DNA from: Cycas panzhihuaensis
Lineage: Eukaryota > Cycadophyta
DNA length: 64,000 bases
Reading direction: 5' to 3'
NCBI GenBank assembly: GCA_023213395.1
Contig: CM041465.1
Location: 88,915,741 to 88,979,740, forward strand
A model generated the notes under the pieces. It saw nothing but the letters and a program-made list of their open reading frames with translations, made no database searches and was not told the DNA's origin. Positions 1-12,589 of this stretch are shown in pieces. The translations under genes were made by a program, and so were the position numbers. Position 1 is the stretch's first letter. Each line of letters starts with the position of its first letter.

Positions 1-400
1 CTTTGTTTAGCCGATACAACAAGGGACGTTGTCTGTACATAAGAGTGTCCTTACAATTTATACATATTATTCTCTCCAAGTCTTATGGCTACAACCTTGT
101 TCTGTTTATCTCGAACAATGCACTATCCTCAAGCAAACATTGTAGTCATATCTTGTTATTCAATTTCATCAACTAAAATAAGATTTGCCTTTAGATTTAA
201 TACGTGCAAAACATTTTCCAAGTGTTGTTGATCACCATTCGACAAAATAAATGGTACCTTTCCAATTCCAACAACGTCCATTTCGGTCATCCCTAATGGT
301 TACTTTCGATTCACCTACCACATCTCAAAGAAACCAATCCAACCTTCTAGTCATATGTGATGCACCAGAATCAATGGATCATATATCATGTACATCATAA
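1..400 (-). pseudogene. copia protease and pre-integrase spacer, decayed
   Basis: The minus strand carries the aspartic-protease signature DSGAS at 358-372, preceded by an in-frame stop where a Trp is usual. Further on is an NVLHV...LKANL stretch, typical of the segment between protease and the GAG-pre-integrase domain. Several stops and shifts break the frame. Copia protease normally cleaves Gag-Pol; this copy cannot be translated as one protein. The active-site triplet itself is intact. The rest of pol would lie left of the window. Confidence 0.7.
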
Positions 401-564
401 CCCATTTCATATGCAGCAAGAAGCAGCCGTGTTATAATCATAACAAGTGTCTCCTCTATTGAATCCATAACATGACCACATTGTCCAGGTGGTCATTGTT
501 ACTACTTTTGTTGTTTGGGTTGATTTTGAGGCTACAAAGAGCGTTGTTGTCACTGTCATTCCCA

Positions 565-1343
565 ACAATCCTTTTTTATATGACCTAGCCTCCCACAACA
601 ATAACATTTAGGCCTGTATTGTCCCTTTGAAGTTCCCGATTTGCACTTTTGAACTACACTTTGAAATAAAGGGCTTCTTCCCTTTCGATTTAGATATGAG
701 TGCTCCAGATGACTCGCTATGCATGTGTTTCAATTCCTACTCATGTGCCACAAGTAGGGATTCCAAAAAAACAATTGTCATAGTGGACAATTTATCTACC
801 AGGGTTAATGTGGTTGTGAAGTTCTTATACTGGAGTGGTAGACTCCTTTGTATGCAAGCAATGATTTCTGAATCAGGAATCACCTCCCCATTTGTCAACA
901 ATTGATCCTAAATTGACCACACATTATGCATGTGTTCCATCATATTTCCAATCATCTTCAAAGTGTACAGCTGACTTCGTAGGTTCAAGGCTCTCACGTC
1001 GTCCTTTGTGCTCAAACAGGTTCACAACCGTGTCCCACATATGTTTCGATGTAATAATGCCCTTGATGTTTAAAATGGTGCTGCCACTAATTGACACGCT
1101 GACAAAACCAAAAGTTATATGCATCTTCTATTGGTATTCAGCATTAAAAGTAACATCGTTAGTCGACTTAGTTTCAAACACAGTAAACTCCGTAGCATCT
1201 TTACCTCTGACTAATTTGTTTACACACTTCCAGAGATCATTTAAATGAAAGAAACTAAACATATGATGTTTCCAAATAGTATAATTTTCATGACCTATGA
1301 GTTTTTCTATGATTGTACCCATTATGCTTCCTCCACTAGCCAT
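565..1343 (-). pseudogene. copia family I gag with CCHC zinc knuckle, decayed
   Basis: The start ATG at 1343 gives MASGGSIMGT, then a Trp-containing N-terminal gag region (NYTIWKH) like copia UBN2/DUF4219 gag proteins. Capsid-like sequence continues in other minus frames to a nucleocapsid knuckle at 565-606, C-x2-C-x4-H-x4-C, with all four ligands present. Gag would package element RNA in cytoplasmic particles. Frameshifts near 1125 and 905 make it a pseudogene. The same protein is read at 16225-16870 on the plus strand. Confidence 0.8.
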
Positions 1344-2490
1344 TTTAAGCCAAAAACTGACAAAAGACAACTAAAAAGTAACTAAACAAGCACATAAATA
1401 AAGTAAGAAGGCTGTGAAAGTCTTCAGTCTATACACAGTTAACTGGTATGAGTGAATTTACTATCTCGATCTACTCATAGGTAGCCGAAATATCACAAAA
1501 AATGCAAAATATTGATTTTTCACCAAAATTTTGTACTGAAGTGTTGCATATGATTGTTGTCACATCGTAGATCTTGAAAAATCAAGCATTGTGGTATATT
1601 TATTTGTCCAGAACGGACTTTGGATCATCCTATAATGAACATGGCTCCTAAAATACCACATGAACGAGGCTAGTTGGCTGGCAGCATCAGTGTGAACCTC
1701 AAAATTAAACCTAGTTCAGTCTAATGTAGCCCAAACATTAGAAATTTAAAAATAAACTTTAGCCAAAGTTTATTTGAGAATATTCTCCACCAAACATTCC
1801 CCCAATGGCATCAGCAATGAACAAATCCTCCTCAAAATCAATTTTCTTAGAATTAGAACCGTTTTTTCCAAAAATAACTTTGTCACTACATTGTCAACCT
1901 TTCAACGATCACAATGATAGGTTAGTGACAAGGCTTTCATGGCAACAATGATGATTGGGCATGAAAAAGCGGTTGTCCTCCTCCTCTATCCAAGTTTGAT
2001 CAATTTTTCTCCTCCGTTTGCTCTATAATTCTTATCTCTTCCTCTATGTGTTCACTCTAAAGATCAATTTTTCCACTTCACACAGTGATTAGATAGCCAC
2101 TAATGGCTTCTCCTTTTCAATTGCATGACCCAGTTTCCTTGTTGTGCACTTACAGCCCTCAAATGGTCGATTCATTCACCGTCTATGTTTTGCTCTTCAA
2201 TGGAGTTTTAACCAGCCATTTTCTTTGATTTCTCAACACCTTGTGGCATCTACACACTATTGCGTGGCAAGTTTGTAGTGTTTGGCCCTCTGTGATGGGT
2301 GTTTCTGTTTGGAGCTTCTTTGGGTGTGATTTTAATTCACCCATCGATGGTATCTTCATTGTCCAACGATTATGGCAACTCCTCAATGGTGATCGATCGA
2401 TCTAGTCGATGTATGACCTTGCCTCTTCAACACAGGTCTTTCATGTAGGCGCCAAAGTGAAAATGGTCTACGCAGGCAACCTAGTAATCA

Positions 2491-2550
<60 letters not shown>
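2491..2550. repeat. (AC)n-(AT)n compound microsatellite
   Basis: A run of AC dinucleotides passes directly into a run of TA dinucleotides. It lies in the leader of the minus-strand copia. The short plus-strand reading frame over it (Thr-His repeats) is only a translation of the microsatellite. Confidence 0.95.
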
Positions 2551-2880
2551 CAAATTTTTCAATTTTGTATAGTTTAAAAACTATATGTGATTTGAAATAT
2601 TGTTGGATGAATATTTAAATTTCAATCAATGTGTCTTTTCTAAGGTTTAAGAATATTGATTTTAATACCTTCTCATAACACTTTTTCACCATTCATTTTA
2701 GTTGCCCATTCATTTTAATACTATTTTTTTAATGGAGATTAATCTTAGTTTCTAGTGGTCTTAAATTACTCATAAATATGACTTATTTTCTCTCTTTTAC
2801 CTACATGTAGGTGATCAATAGGTTTTAATCGATTGTTTATAGGTGTGTCCATCCGCCACCGCATGTGTCTTTTTTAGCTT

Positions 2881-2935
2881 GCATGTAGGTCTCGTTAGCC
2901 TGCATGTGGGTCTCGTTAGCCTGCATGTAGGTGGC
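2881..2935. repeat. 21-bp tandem repeat in copia leader
   Basis: The unit beginning GCATGTAGGTCTCGTTAG occurs twice in full (2881-2901, 2902-2922) and once in part from 2923. A diverged ACATGCAGG pattern recurs in the matching leader of the plus copy near 8604-8640. Confidence 0.85.
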
Positions 2936-3447
2936 AAATACAAGGTGCAAATTGCTCAACATAATGAGCCATTTTCCCACATCAAACATGAGTATGGATA
3001 GCCTACACGTTAGTGAAAATATATGCATATAAGTCAATAGAAAACTAATGCATGTCATATAATATTGCAATCTAATTTTGATTTTATAACGTAGAAAAAC
3101 GGATGTAAAAGATCATATTCAAAGGTATGAATAGATATCTACAACCTGTAAAGATTACACCTTTAATCAATGAACAAGCATCTGTAGCTTGTTAATGGCT
3201 ACTCCCCCTTGAAGATAATACTAGTTTTGTTTGCTCAGTAGTACTTAGACGTCTACATTTGAAAATAAACATCATAGGGGAGTGCCTCTGCACGAACATC
3301 TGCATACTTGCTTCAACAAATTTCTACAACATGCTACCTAAATCTGCCTAAAAGATTGAATTTATCAACCTAATAAATAGAGTTACAGTATGTTTAAATC
3401 TACCAACAATTATAGCTAATAAACTCCTACAATCAACCCCAATACCA

Positions 3448-3785
3448 TGTAGGACTACTAAAATTTGAATAATAACAAAAATGGAGAACTAACTATGGTA
3501 GAGTCAACATATCAATTAATATGAAAGTTACTTTCACATAACTTAAATAAATCTCACGCTAAAGTCATCTCTTATTAAATTTTACAATGCATTCTACGTG
3601 CATAAATACAATTCTAAAACAAAATCTAAATTCTAACTAAGCGACACGTGATGCGAGAGTTGTAACCCCCAATAATTCACCACTTACATAAATGTTAAAA
3701 TAAATCTAAACCTAATATAATACAAAACTTAAGGGGAGGCTCATAACCCAAAGTTATGAGCCACAAATAAATATTAATGTCAACA
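3448..3785 (-). repeat. 5' LTR of minus-strand copia family I (338 bp)
   Basis: On the minus strand it begins TGTTGACATTAAT and ends CCTACA. It is followed at once by a primer-binding-site-like TGGTATTGGGG (3437-3447), a decayed form of the Met-tRNA site. It matches the 3' LTR at 26753-27088, for example in the shared stretch around GAGCCTCCCC. Confidence 0.75.
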
Positions 3786-5517
3786 TGCAGCAGTGGAAAC
3801 ACAATGGCTCGAGATGACATATCGCATATGCACCACAGTAACAATTCTATGGCTCAACTACAACAGCTCTATGTCTTGATCGATCATTTCAAGAATTCCA
3901 CCATGGAAACATATCAGGTTGCAAGCTATTGGATGCCACTATGAATGGCATCCCACCAAATCTAGAGTGCGTCTACATATAAGCTAAGCCATCTTACCCA
4001 TAGCTCCCTTGGCATCTCACCACAGGCCTCCAACCTTTCATTAGAATCGGATACTGTACTCAATGAAATAAAACCTGAGGTACCACTGCCAACCAATCAA
4101 CCTCACATATAGTCCACAATAGAATCCATCATATATTCAACACAAGCATGCAAAAACTAGAGAGCCAAATTCACACAAAGATATATGAAAACCATCAACT
4201 TGATTTCATAACAAGAGAATCAATGAATTAATCCAATAGATTGATTGTTAGATGAGTTTCCACACTCAAACATAGATGCACTAAGCTCAAAATACCAACA
4301 TTTGAATACCAAAATGTTAAATCACTTGCCACCCTTCTACTTGTATACTTTGAATCAACTACCTTACATAATTTAGTTGCCTTAACCTTCAACTACTTTT
4401 AAGGCATTTAAAAAATAATTAAAGCCAAAATCCCCTTTTTAATCACATTCTAGAGCAAGTTAAATGCAGACATAAGCAAGTTCCTTTTTATTATTCCACC
4501 AACTACATTAGTAACCAAGTGGGCTCACAAAAGGGGTATTAGACACAAAGGGTCAAGACTCAGGAAGTTCTCCTCAAGGATTCCTTCTTTGTTGATGTCA
4601 TGTTCACCCATTTTATTTCCCTTTGAGCAATCCAATCACATATTATTATTTGGGAATTCATTATTACATTATGTACAATGCCTTCAACAATCAACCCTCA
4701 AGATGATTACATATGTACATGCATAAGCCTAATGCCTCAAATGACATATAACATCACTCTACAAAATTTTTAATGTAACAAGATGCACCCGTCACACTTA
4801 ATGGGGCATTTCACTAAGCTCCCATTTATAACAAAGGAGTGAACATCTCATCACAACATGAAATATAAAATAACAAAATATATAGTGAAATGCATATAAG
4901 GAAATGTACAAGGAGTACCATGTGGTGTGTTACATTGCTCAGTGTGTTGTAGACAAGATTGAGCCCTTAGATGTTTAAAACATCCATTTTGGTTCATACA
5001 CCATATCTTTGCATTGTTGGAATGCTTCTCACAGACAAGGAATACAGTCGAGGAATGGCCATAGGAATACTAGCCATTGAGAATTGTTTAGGGGACCATC
5101 ACAAAATGCCACCAAAATGATAAAGGAGCACCACCTATAAATGAGCGCTACCCGGAATGGCTCAATTAGAGGAACATTACCCAAATGTCATTAGAACAAC
5201 TCTAAAAAAACCCAGTTAAGGGAATGCTATCCAAAGCGCTATCAGGATGGCATCAACAAGAAGCACTACCAAGAATGCAATCTAAAATGGCACATGCAAG
5301 CCAAAATGCCTAGTACAGAACTCTTTGACTTCTATGCATTTTATAGGATTATTGTAGGATCATAGCTCCATCCCCTTCTCTATGGTTGTACCAATTGTTT
5401 GAGAGTTTCCTGCACCTCCCTCAAGGTCTCATCGATTGGTATTTAAGCTCCATTCCCTTCCTAGGGGCCACATCAGCTAATTTCAAAACTATTGTTCCAT
5501 CACCTTGCTACATATCA

Positions 5518-5583
5518 TTTGGTATTAGAGCTACTCATCAATTGCCTTCCTCCCCAACTACATATCAAATGGTATTAGAGCAT
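5518..5583 (+). repeat. duplicated tRNA-Met primer-site-like motif
   Basis: The phrase CTACATATCA followed by TGGTATTAGAGC occurs twice with about 50 bp between starts. TGGTATCAGAGC is the usual plant retroelement primer site, so this is probably a duplicated LTR/primer-site junction. No matching gag-pol was seen next to it. Confidence 0.45.
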
Positions 5584-7239
5584 GTTGGTCCCATCAATTG
5601 CAAGTCATACTTGGAGTGGGCATATTCTTTATGTACAAAATAGCTACAATAGAACTATGCATGGCTCTATTGGAAGCTCACCATTATAAATTTGCTTGAG
5701 ATATCAACCAATTTCACTATCAAAGGATACAAGTGGAGTCTTGAGGATTTATTAAGCACCGTTGGCACATCCATAAGTAGGTACACGAAGCCTTGATGAA
5801 CACTCAAGTAAATTACAAAGAATAATGTAACAAGCATAAACAAGATCATACCTTCCAAGTTGCAAATCAAGATTTGTTACTCTACCATCAGAAATGTTAA
5901 AAGATAAGGAAAGAAAACTCAGGCACATTCACTTTGGAACTTATACAACAATTGATGCAATTCGATTAAATCATTTTAAGATTAATTTTCCAACATATCT
6001 TGAAATTCAACAAATGCTTAACATGGACACAATTCAATTCCATGAGACATCTATTCCTAATGAAGGAAATTTGGGTGTTATCCAACATCCAAATGAGACA
6101 AAACCAAATTTCTAATCACCCTTGGTAGAAGACACTATATTTCGAACAAAGGTGAGGCAAACCCAACATTCCAAGTTGAACTTGTATAAAAAGGGGAAAA
6201 TGGCAATACCTTTATTATGCTTAATGGTATGCTGGAGAAAAGAGGCAAATTTTCATCACCTGAATGGATAAATAATGAAATCCATTTCTCAATGAAAGGG
6301 GATGAATGATTAAGTTGCAAAATTATTACAACCATACCCGAGATACCCACTAGCTCTTTCATCACTTTATATCATCTTTTTTTTTAATAATACTTTTAAT
6401 TTCTTTACAAATTAATTGTGTTTTTCTACATGCATTATTAATTTGCATGGGGATTCTTCACACCTTGGCACATCTCAAATACTTTGCAAATTTACACACT
6501 AAAATTCAGCAAGCTTACACATCTCAAAAACATCACAAATTTGCATGCTAAAACTTACCAAGTTTCAATGCTCAAAAATGCTAGTAGATTTGTGTATTCA
6601 TATTTGAAGAAGAAATAAAGAAAATGAGAACACAAATACCAATTGTTCCCATGCATTTGCTACTTTAGATATGTATAACTAAAAACTGCATATTCATAAA
6701 ACATCAGTCCAATAATAGTTAGTCTTTTTTGAATTCTGGTCATTGTAAGTGTAGGAAGCCAAATTTGCTACTTGACATTAAATTTCAAGGATCTCAATAT
6801 GAGTGAAAAAGAAGATTGGATAGTAGTTTCCAGTATTACTTTCCAAGAACTGTACTAGCATGGGGAGTTTAAAAAATACAACTCACTTTGGATTAAAAAC
6901 CCAACTTCATTATAGATTCAATTAAATTAAAGTCAATTTTTAGAGAGATACTACTCAATTTAAGAAACTAATCTTGGTTTAAGAAAATACAACTTTTCGT
7001 TTAGCAATACGTAACAATCAATCTAGAGGGCACAATTTTCGTTTTACAGTCTACGATATTAAGTTCTGAGATCACAGTTTTTTGTTTATAATGTATAGTC
7101 ATCAAATTTTGATATTCTAGAATGTTTGATTGAAGCAAGGATGAAGATTAGCTACACACAAAGAATAACATGTCAATTTTGGTAATTGATCCCTTAAACT
7201 AATATTCATCTATTTCATTACTAGACTCTATAAAACTGA

Positions 7240-7470
7240 ATAAGTTCATGTTCTATTAATAATTGTTTAATAGGATGAGTTACAACCATTAATTCACACC
7301 TCTTGGGAACCAATGGAAAAAGGTATATATAAACCTACTTTTAGGGTGTTGTAAATCATTAATTGGAGTGAGATCATTTGAATCTTCTCTTATCATTGAT
7401 CGAGATCATGAGAATGTTTGGTTGATAATAGTCTTTTGATAATACGTTATGTATTTTCCGATTTCATTAT
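7240..7470 (+). promoter_or_regulatory. LTR-like segment with TATA box
   Basis: TATATATAAACC at about 7324-7335 is a good plant TATA box, set in sequence styled like a copia U3/R region. It could be the 5' LTR of the plus-strand family I element, but it does not resemble that element's 3' LTR at 26753. It may belong to a different element. Confidence 0.3.
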
Positions 7471-8130
7471 GCCATGTGTTAAGTGAACAAATGATATTAG
7501 TGGATAGGAAATGACACTAAACATGATGAATGTGCAAAATTAATATTCTCTCACTTGGTAAGATTTAATAATATGAATCTTGCCAAGATTTCCCAATGGA
7601 TTTATAACCGAGTAACACCGGTTCCATTGCCTATTTTGGACCTCATGTGTCCCTAGTGAGTAGAAAAGTGGTTCTTACGACAAAATGAGGATTGGGAAGT
7701 AATAAAACTGGTCCATGGAGCCTACAAGCCAAACTAGTAGGAAGTGATTTGATACTATAGGTTGTTGGTGTTCATGCAGAGGCGCTCCCCTATGGTAGCC
7801 ATTTTCAAGCGCAATCGTTTGAATATTGTCGAGCAAACAAAACTAGTTTTTTCTTCAAGAGGAAGTAGCCACTAACAAGTTGTACATGCTTGTTTAATAA
7901 ATTTGAATAGCATAAATTAATCCACAAGTTGAAGATACAGATTAGAATGTTTTATTTACGTGTTTTTATTTACGCTTTGAATCGCAATATTTGTTATTAG
8001 AAGTTTTTTTTTTTCAATCTAACATGTGTTTGTTAATCAGTAACATGCAGATGTATTAAATGTTCTCCTTTTTAGTTTGAATTTATTGCTCTGTTTATTG
8101 AACAGATTTCATTGTTCTAACAATGACATG

Positions 8131-8603
8131 TGACAACCTAGGATCATATGAGAAGCAAATGTGCTAAGAGATTTGATGAATAGCACCAAATAAACTAGCC
8201 AACAAGCAAATAAATACTCAAGCATATGAAAGGCACTAGCAATGGAGGAGTAGAAATTATTCCTAACTCCAAAATAACAAGATTTTCTTGTATTCAAATG
8301 AGTAGCATAACAATACATCACCTCTCACTCCTGCTCTACATGAGAAAATAGTCTCAATATATAAAGGAGGAGAAAGCTTAGGGGGTTGCATGTTTGACAC
8401 TTGTCAAACATGCACGCCATGTCCCATGTGCACTCACACGTGCAAAAGTGCATGAAGCGTACATTGACCCTCAAGTTACAACATCATACTTACTAGAAAG
8501 AATGTGAGTGTGTACTTTATCACGTTGAGTGGTAAAGTACTTTACATAAAGTACATAACAATATAAAGCACATGACTTTATATTTAAACATAAAGGTCTA
8601 ACA
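8131..8603 (-). mobile_element. solo LTR (473 bp), TSD ACATG
   Basis: On the minus strand it begins TGTTAGACC and ends GGTTGTCA, with canonical TG...CA ends. ACATG flanks both sides (8126-8130 and 8604-8608). There is no primer site, polypurine tract or coding region, so it is a solo LTR formed by LTR-LTR recombination. It lies in the leader of the family I copia. Orientation rests on the TGTTAGA start and is less certain than the boundaries. Confidence 0.8.
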
Positions 8604-9704
8604 ACATGCAGGTCTAAGCAAGTGACATGCAAGCACGATCAGATATACAGGCAGACAAGTACCTTCAACAAGATATATATCATGCAAACTTCAAATTGAA
8701 ATCACCAACAAACAACAAATAGTGAATGAAAAGCACCTCTATTGAATGACAAAAAAACCTCTATTGAAAGCTTAAGGACAAATTTTAATCCTCTATTAAG
8801 ACAATACACAATGATTAAAAGAACAATAAAAATTGTTGAAACCCTATGTTAAAGTGAATGGACATTAAAGTAAATGGACATCCTCTGAAGTGATGTGATT
8901 AAACACAAGAGAGAAGCTCTGTTGATACGCTCTTCTACTAAAAAAATACAATGAAAAACACTGAAAAAGCAAAGGACGGAGATTGATCAAATTTGAACGA
9001 AAAATCATTGAAAAGATTCATTTTTTAAACTTTACAAAGGGTATAAACATCGAAAAGGGTACATTCTTCATGAATATCCCAAAGTGTATAATGTAAAGTT
9101 GAAAAGCATTGAAAAAGAAAAATCGAATTTTTTCAACAAAATGGCTATCGTGCAACCTACGCAAAAAAGGGCAACCCACGACAGACGAAAATGATTGAAT
9201 CTTGATTATTTGACCACCAATTCCCAATTTGAAGCAGGTGTCCACTTCGTATGAGTCTACAAAAGCCACTTGAAGCTACAGACTGGAGAGAAGTAGATTT
9301 TTCATAGTGATAGAGCTGTGGAAAGTCATACAACCAAACGAACATGCAGAGGCCATTTTTTCTGATTTTGAGCCAAAAAAAGCATAGAGCGAGGTCTAAA
9401 TTCATCACAAATGACAACATGAACAATTTCATTGTGATCTGAGAGCCATAGGAGACAGAATGAAGTGAAACAAAGGAGAAAAGGCAGCCAAACGATGTGA
9501 AAAATCGCCCAAACAATGCCAAATTAATCTGAGGACAAAATATCTTGCATGCAAACTAGTTGAAAACCAAGTAAGGCAACATGCATGATGCAGTAACAAC
9601 AAACAATGTCAAATTTCATCTCCAATGAAGAAAATTTGCTCACAAAAGCGAAATTGTAATCATAGGAGGAAGACAAACATTTTTGCATGCATAGTGATGA
9701 AAGA

Positions 9705-10046
9705 TGTTAGCGTGAGAGTTAATTATTAAGCCACTTGTTAATGTTATTGTGGTGGTTTAATTAATGTGATTAACAAAAGGTGCGAGTTATGCAGAGTCAC
9801 AACCTTTATTGGTTGACAACTCTTAAGGGATTATAAATATCTCGAAGTCCCTTGTATATTCACATCAATCAAGTGGTAATCAATGTGATTGATAGATCTT
9901 TGTGGTGGGTTTTTTTCCGAAAGGATTTCCCACATATATCATGTGTATTGTGCAATTGTTTTCTGTGTTTATCTTGTTTGCTTGTTGTGTATAGTAAAAG
10001 ATTCTACAAATGTAAACACGTATGAGTTCATTCACGTTTCTTAACA
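9705..10046 (+). repeat. 5' LTR of copia II
   Basis: It starts TGTTAGCGTG and ends TTAACA. A TATA box (TTATAAATAT) at 9831-9840 marks the likely U3/R border, so transcription would begin around 9865. The primer site follows one base after the LTR. Confidence 0.9.
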
Positions 10047-11353
10047 CGGTATCAGAGTTGTAGGGACCTACACAGCTAAGGACAGAGTTGGGTAAAGCGA
10101 TGAGATCGTAGGTTGTCGGGTGATGCCGTCAAAACCCAAGATTTCTTGGGAACTTATCTTCTCCAATAACTTGCAGGAGTAGGCACAGTATTCAATGGTG
10201 GTTGAAGAGGTGAAATTCACCTATCAACAAGGTTAGTGCAATGTCGGGGTCAAAAATCAGACTTGCAAGCCATTTTTATGGGTTGAGTTGGCTCGTTGTG
10301 GGGTCATCCAAAGCTGGTTAGTGAATTGCATACTACCCAAGGTCGGCAAAGCATGTTTTGGTGGAGATCTAATAGTATTAGGGGTTACTACAGATCATAC
10401 AAGTAAGTTTGCTCTATTTTTTGAAGAAGTTCAATTATATTTGGCATTAAAAATCAATATTTTACACTGAAGTAGTCAAAGTTCCTTACCTAGGGGGGGA
10501 TTGTATCCCGTTGAGGAAGTTTTCTATCCATAAGAAGGTTATTAGGCAACAATAAAGGAGGTTGTTTGGACTATTATGATTGAATGATAAGTTTGGGCAA
10601 CTTTATATAAGATTGAGGCCCTGTTTCTTCTTCTATTAAGTGTGATAATTGCATAAGACTGAACTAGGACATACTTGTGTGATTGCTAGACCATGCTTGC
10701 CTTGTCTTATGCAGGTCGTAATCCCTCACATGGCTACTGCAACTCCTCGCTTATGCCTTTTGAAGTCCGAAGATGTAATATGAGCAACATTTGATAATTA
10801 TTTTGGGTGTTTAACCTTAGTTGACCTCTGTATTACGTTATTCCTTGATTTAAGGCATGTGCGATTAGTGCAAAGGCGTGCAGCCCTTTTGGACAGCCAC
10901 CACTTAGGAATATGCCTTTTGGCATATTCTATATAAAGTGACCTATATAACCTTAGAAAAACCATTGAATATTATTTGGTGTATACATTAAGCATTGTGA
11001 GCAATCTTGAGATCACTTTGGAGCATGTTTTGATTGAAATCTAACTTGGAAGACTGTACAACCACTATTGTGTTATAATCTCTTCTTTGTGAAGCATATT
11101 CTATGGTGTTTTGAGTCGCTTTGGTTTTTTTTCTTTTTTTGGGGGGGCAGCATTTTGAGAACGATCTTGAGGCCAGTTGTTGTAGGGTTGACTATTGGCG
11201 GGCGATTCTGGCCTGCATAACCATTAGTTTGTGTTCCCTAATGGACATGTTTGAGAAGGTGGTGAACACAGTGAAGTGGGTGTTGTCCAAAAGACTATAG
11301 GTCTAGTATTTTGATGATATTGACTTGATTTTTTTGAAGCCCATTTCACAAGA
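10047..11353 (+). other. copia II leader
   Basis: This untranslated leader of about 1.3 kb begins with the primer site. A T-rich tract followed by a run of seven G lies near 11128-11147. No gene is seen in it. Confidence 0.65.
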
Positions 11354-12180
11354 ATGGACCATTTGATGCCCAAAGTTATCTTTAATGGCAACAACTTTGG
11401 CGAGTGGAAGGCTAACATGGAGTTAATATTGATGGTGAATCAACTCTGGGTAATAACTAAGGTGAAAGTGGATGCAATTCTGCTCGATCATAAGGAATGT
11501 ATTCGACTTCACGAGAAGTAGTTCATGGCAATCGAATTGTTGAAACTATCACTGGCACCAGACTAGAGGGCGTTGGTTCATAACCTTGATCAACCAAACG
11601 AAATTTGGGCAAAGTAGTGTGAAAATTTTGAGAAGAAGAAGACGAATAGATGTCTAGCTTTGATGGTGAAACTTATCAATTCTACAATGGAAGATGAGAC
11701 CAACATAAGTGCCTACCTAAATAAAGTCACCGACTTAAAAAACAAGCTAGAAGAGTTGAAATTAAATTCAATTGATGATGCACTATTGTTTACGATAATT
11801 ATGTCAAAACTACCAATAGCATTTGCCACTTTTCAGACCATCTATGGCAGAGATGAGGTGATGGAGGGTGAAATATTTGATGGTATAAAGAATCTTATTC
11901 TAGCTAAAGATGCCAAATTAAAACATCATGGGATGCTTGGAGGTTCTAAATCAAGTCAAGCCTTAGTCATGAAGATGTAGAGGAGAGAGATTGTTCAGGA
12001 GGAAAAGTTCACACAAAGGTTAGGGGAAGAGTCTCAAGAGAAGAAGAAATTCACCGGTAAATGTAACTACTATAAGAAGGAAGGCCACAGAGAAAAGAAT
12101 TGTTGGTTCAAAAGACAGGACAAACACAAATCTAACCAAGATGATAAAGGGAAGAGCGTAACAGCACACTATGTCAGAGT
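11354..12180 (+). pseudogene. copia II gag, with stops and a damaged zinc knuckle
   Basis: ATG at 11354 starts a copia-type gag (MDHLMPKV, then a FGEWKANME segment). The same frame continues to 11980 through three internal stops (about 11519, 11564 and 11614). Residues in 11660-11980 form the helical UBN2-like part. The nucleocapsid knuckle at 12062-12103 reads C-x2-Y-x4-H-x4-C, with the second Cys replaced by Tyr. Gag would coat genomic RNA in virus-like particles. The protein is not translatable as it stands. Confidence 0.85.
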
Positions 12181-12560
12181 GTGAGCCTTGCCAGTCGAGC
12201 CAAATCAGAGAGACTACTGGATATTGGACTCTAGAGTGCAGAAGCACATTTGTTTCCAGAAGTAAAACTTTGATGCGTGGAGTGCAAATCATAGTAGTGC
12301 TAAGATTATCCTTGGAGACGCTCGCATATTACTGGTTGAAGGTGTTGGCAATGCATCCTTGGTAGGTACTAAATTTAAAGGGGTCTATTATATACCCAAG
12401 ATGCAAATGAATTTACTTTCAACCTGAGAAATCTACAAACGAGGAATGAAGGTCAATGTTTGATTAAGGATCCTCAATAGAATTTCTCTATCATTGCTAC
12501 TGGGAAAGTTAGAGGCAATTTTTGGGTGTCCGAAAATTTTTAATCCCAAAATAAGTCTTA
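12181..12560 (+). pseudogene. copia II protease, active site altered
   Basis: The retroelement aspartic-protease segment follows gag. The usual Asp-Ser-Gly-Ala reads DSRV at 12227-12238 after WIL, so the catalytic Gly is replaced by Arg. Downstream, the KFKGVYYIPKM stretch matches the end of the copia protease region. Stops follow in this frame. Protease would normally cut Gag-Pol; here it is expected to be dead. Confidence 0.75.
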
Positions 12561-12589
12561 TGCTTTTGTTGTCAACACAGATGATGTAA

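Larger units (their letters stand above)
1344..3447 (-). other. leader of minus-strand copia family I element
   Basis: This is a non-coding stretch between the 5' LTR and gag. It carries a CA/TA microsatellite (2491-2550) and 21-bp tandem repeats (2881-2935). Parts of it (about 1480-2000) match, in inverse orientation, the plus-strand leader at 15633-16225, and 3181-3303 matches 7772-7890. No gene is seen in it. Confidence 0.65.
1..3785 (-). mobile_element. Ty1/copia family I, minus copy, cut by window edge
   Basis: Read on the minus strand this element starts with a 5' LTR (3448-3785), then a leader of about 2.1 kb (1344-3447), gag (565-1343) and a protease/pre-integrase piece that runs off the left edge. 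Order and strand are those of a Ty1/copia element. The leader and gag resemble the plus-strand copy whose gag starts at 16225, so the two are one family lying head to head. The 3' half is outside the window, so its TSD cannot be checked. Confidence 0.8.
3786..7767. other. spacer with LTR remnants, no gene seen
   Basis: This AT-rich sequence has only short unsupported frames. Two primer-site-like motifs (TTTGGTATTAGAGC near 5519, ATGGTATTAGAGC near 5569) sit about 50 bp apart and suggest the edge of a decayed LTR element. A strong TATA-like box near 7324 sits in another LTR-like stretch. Nothing here was recognised as protein coding. Confidence 0.6.

Noticed and set aside
627-905. Plus-strand open frame of 92 codons
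   Set aside because: It is the antisense of copia gag on the minus strand; the comparable antisense frame also occurs at 16590-16838.
2870-2940. CRISPR-like direct repeats
   Set aside because: The units are contiguous with no spacers, in a plant retroelement leader.
9157-9522. Minus-strand open frame of 121 codons rich in Phe and Leu
   Set aside because: No recognisable motif; it lies in the non-coding leader of the plus-strand copia.
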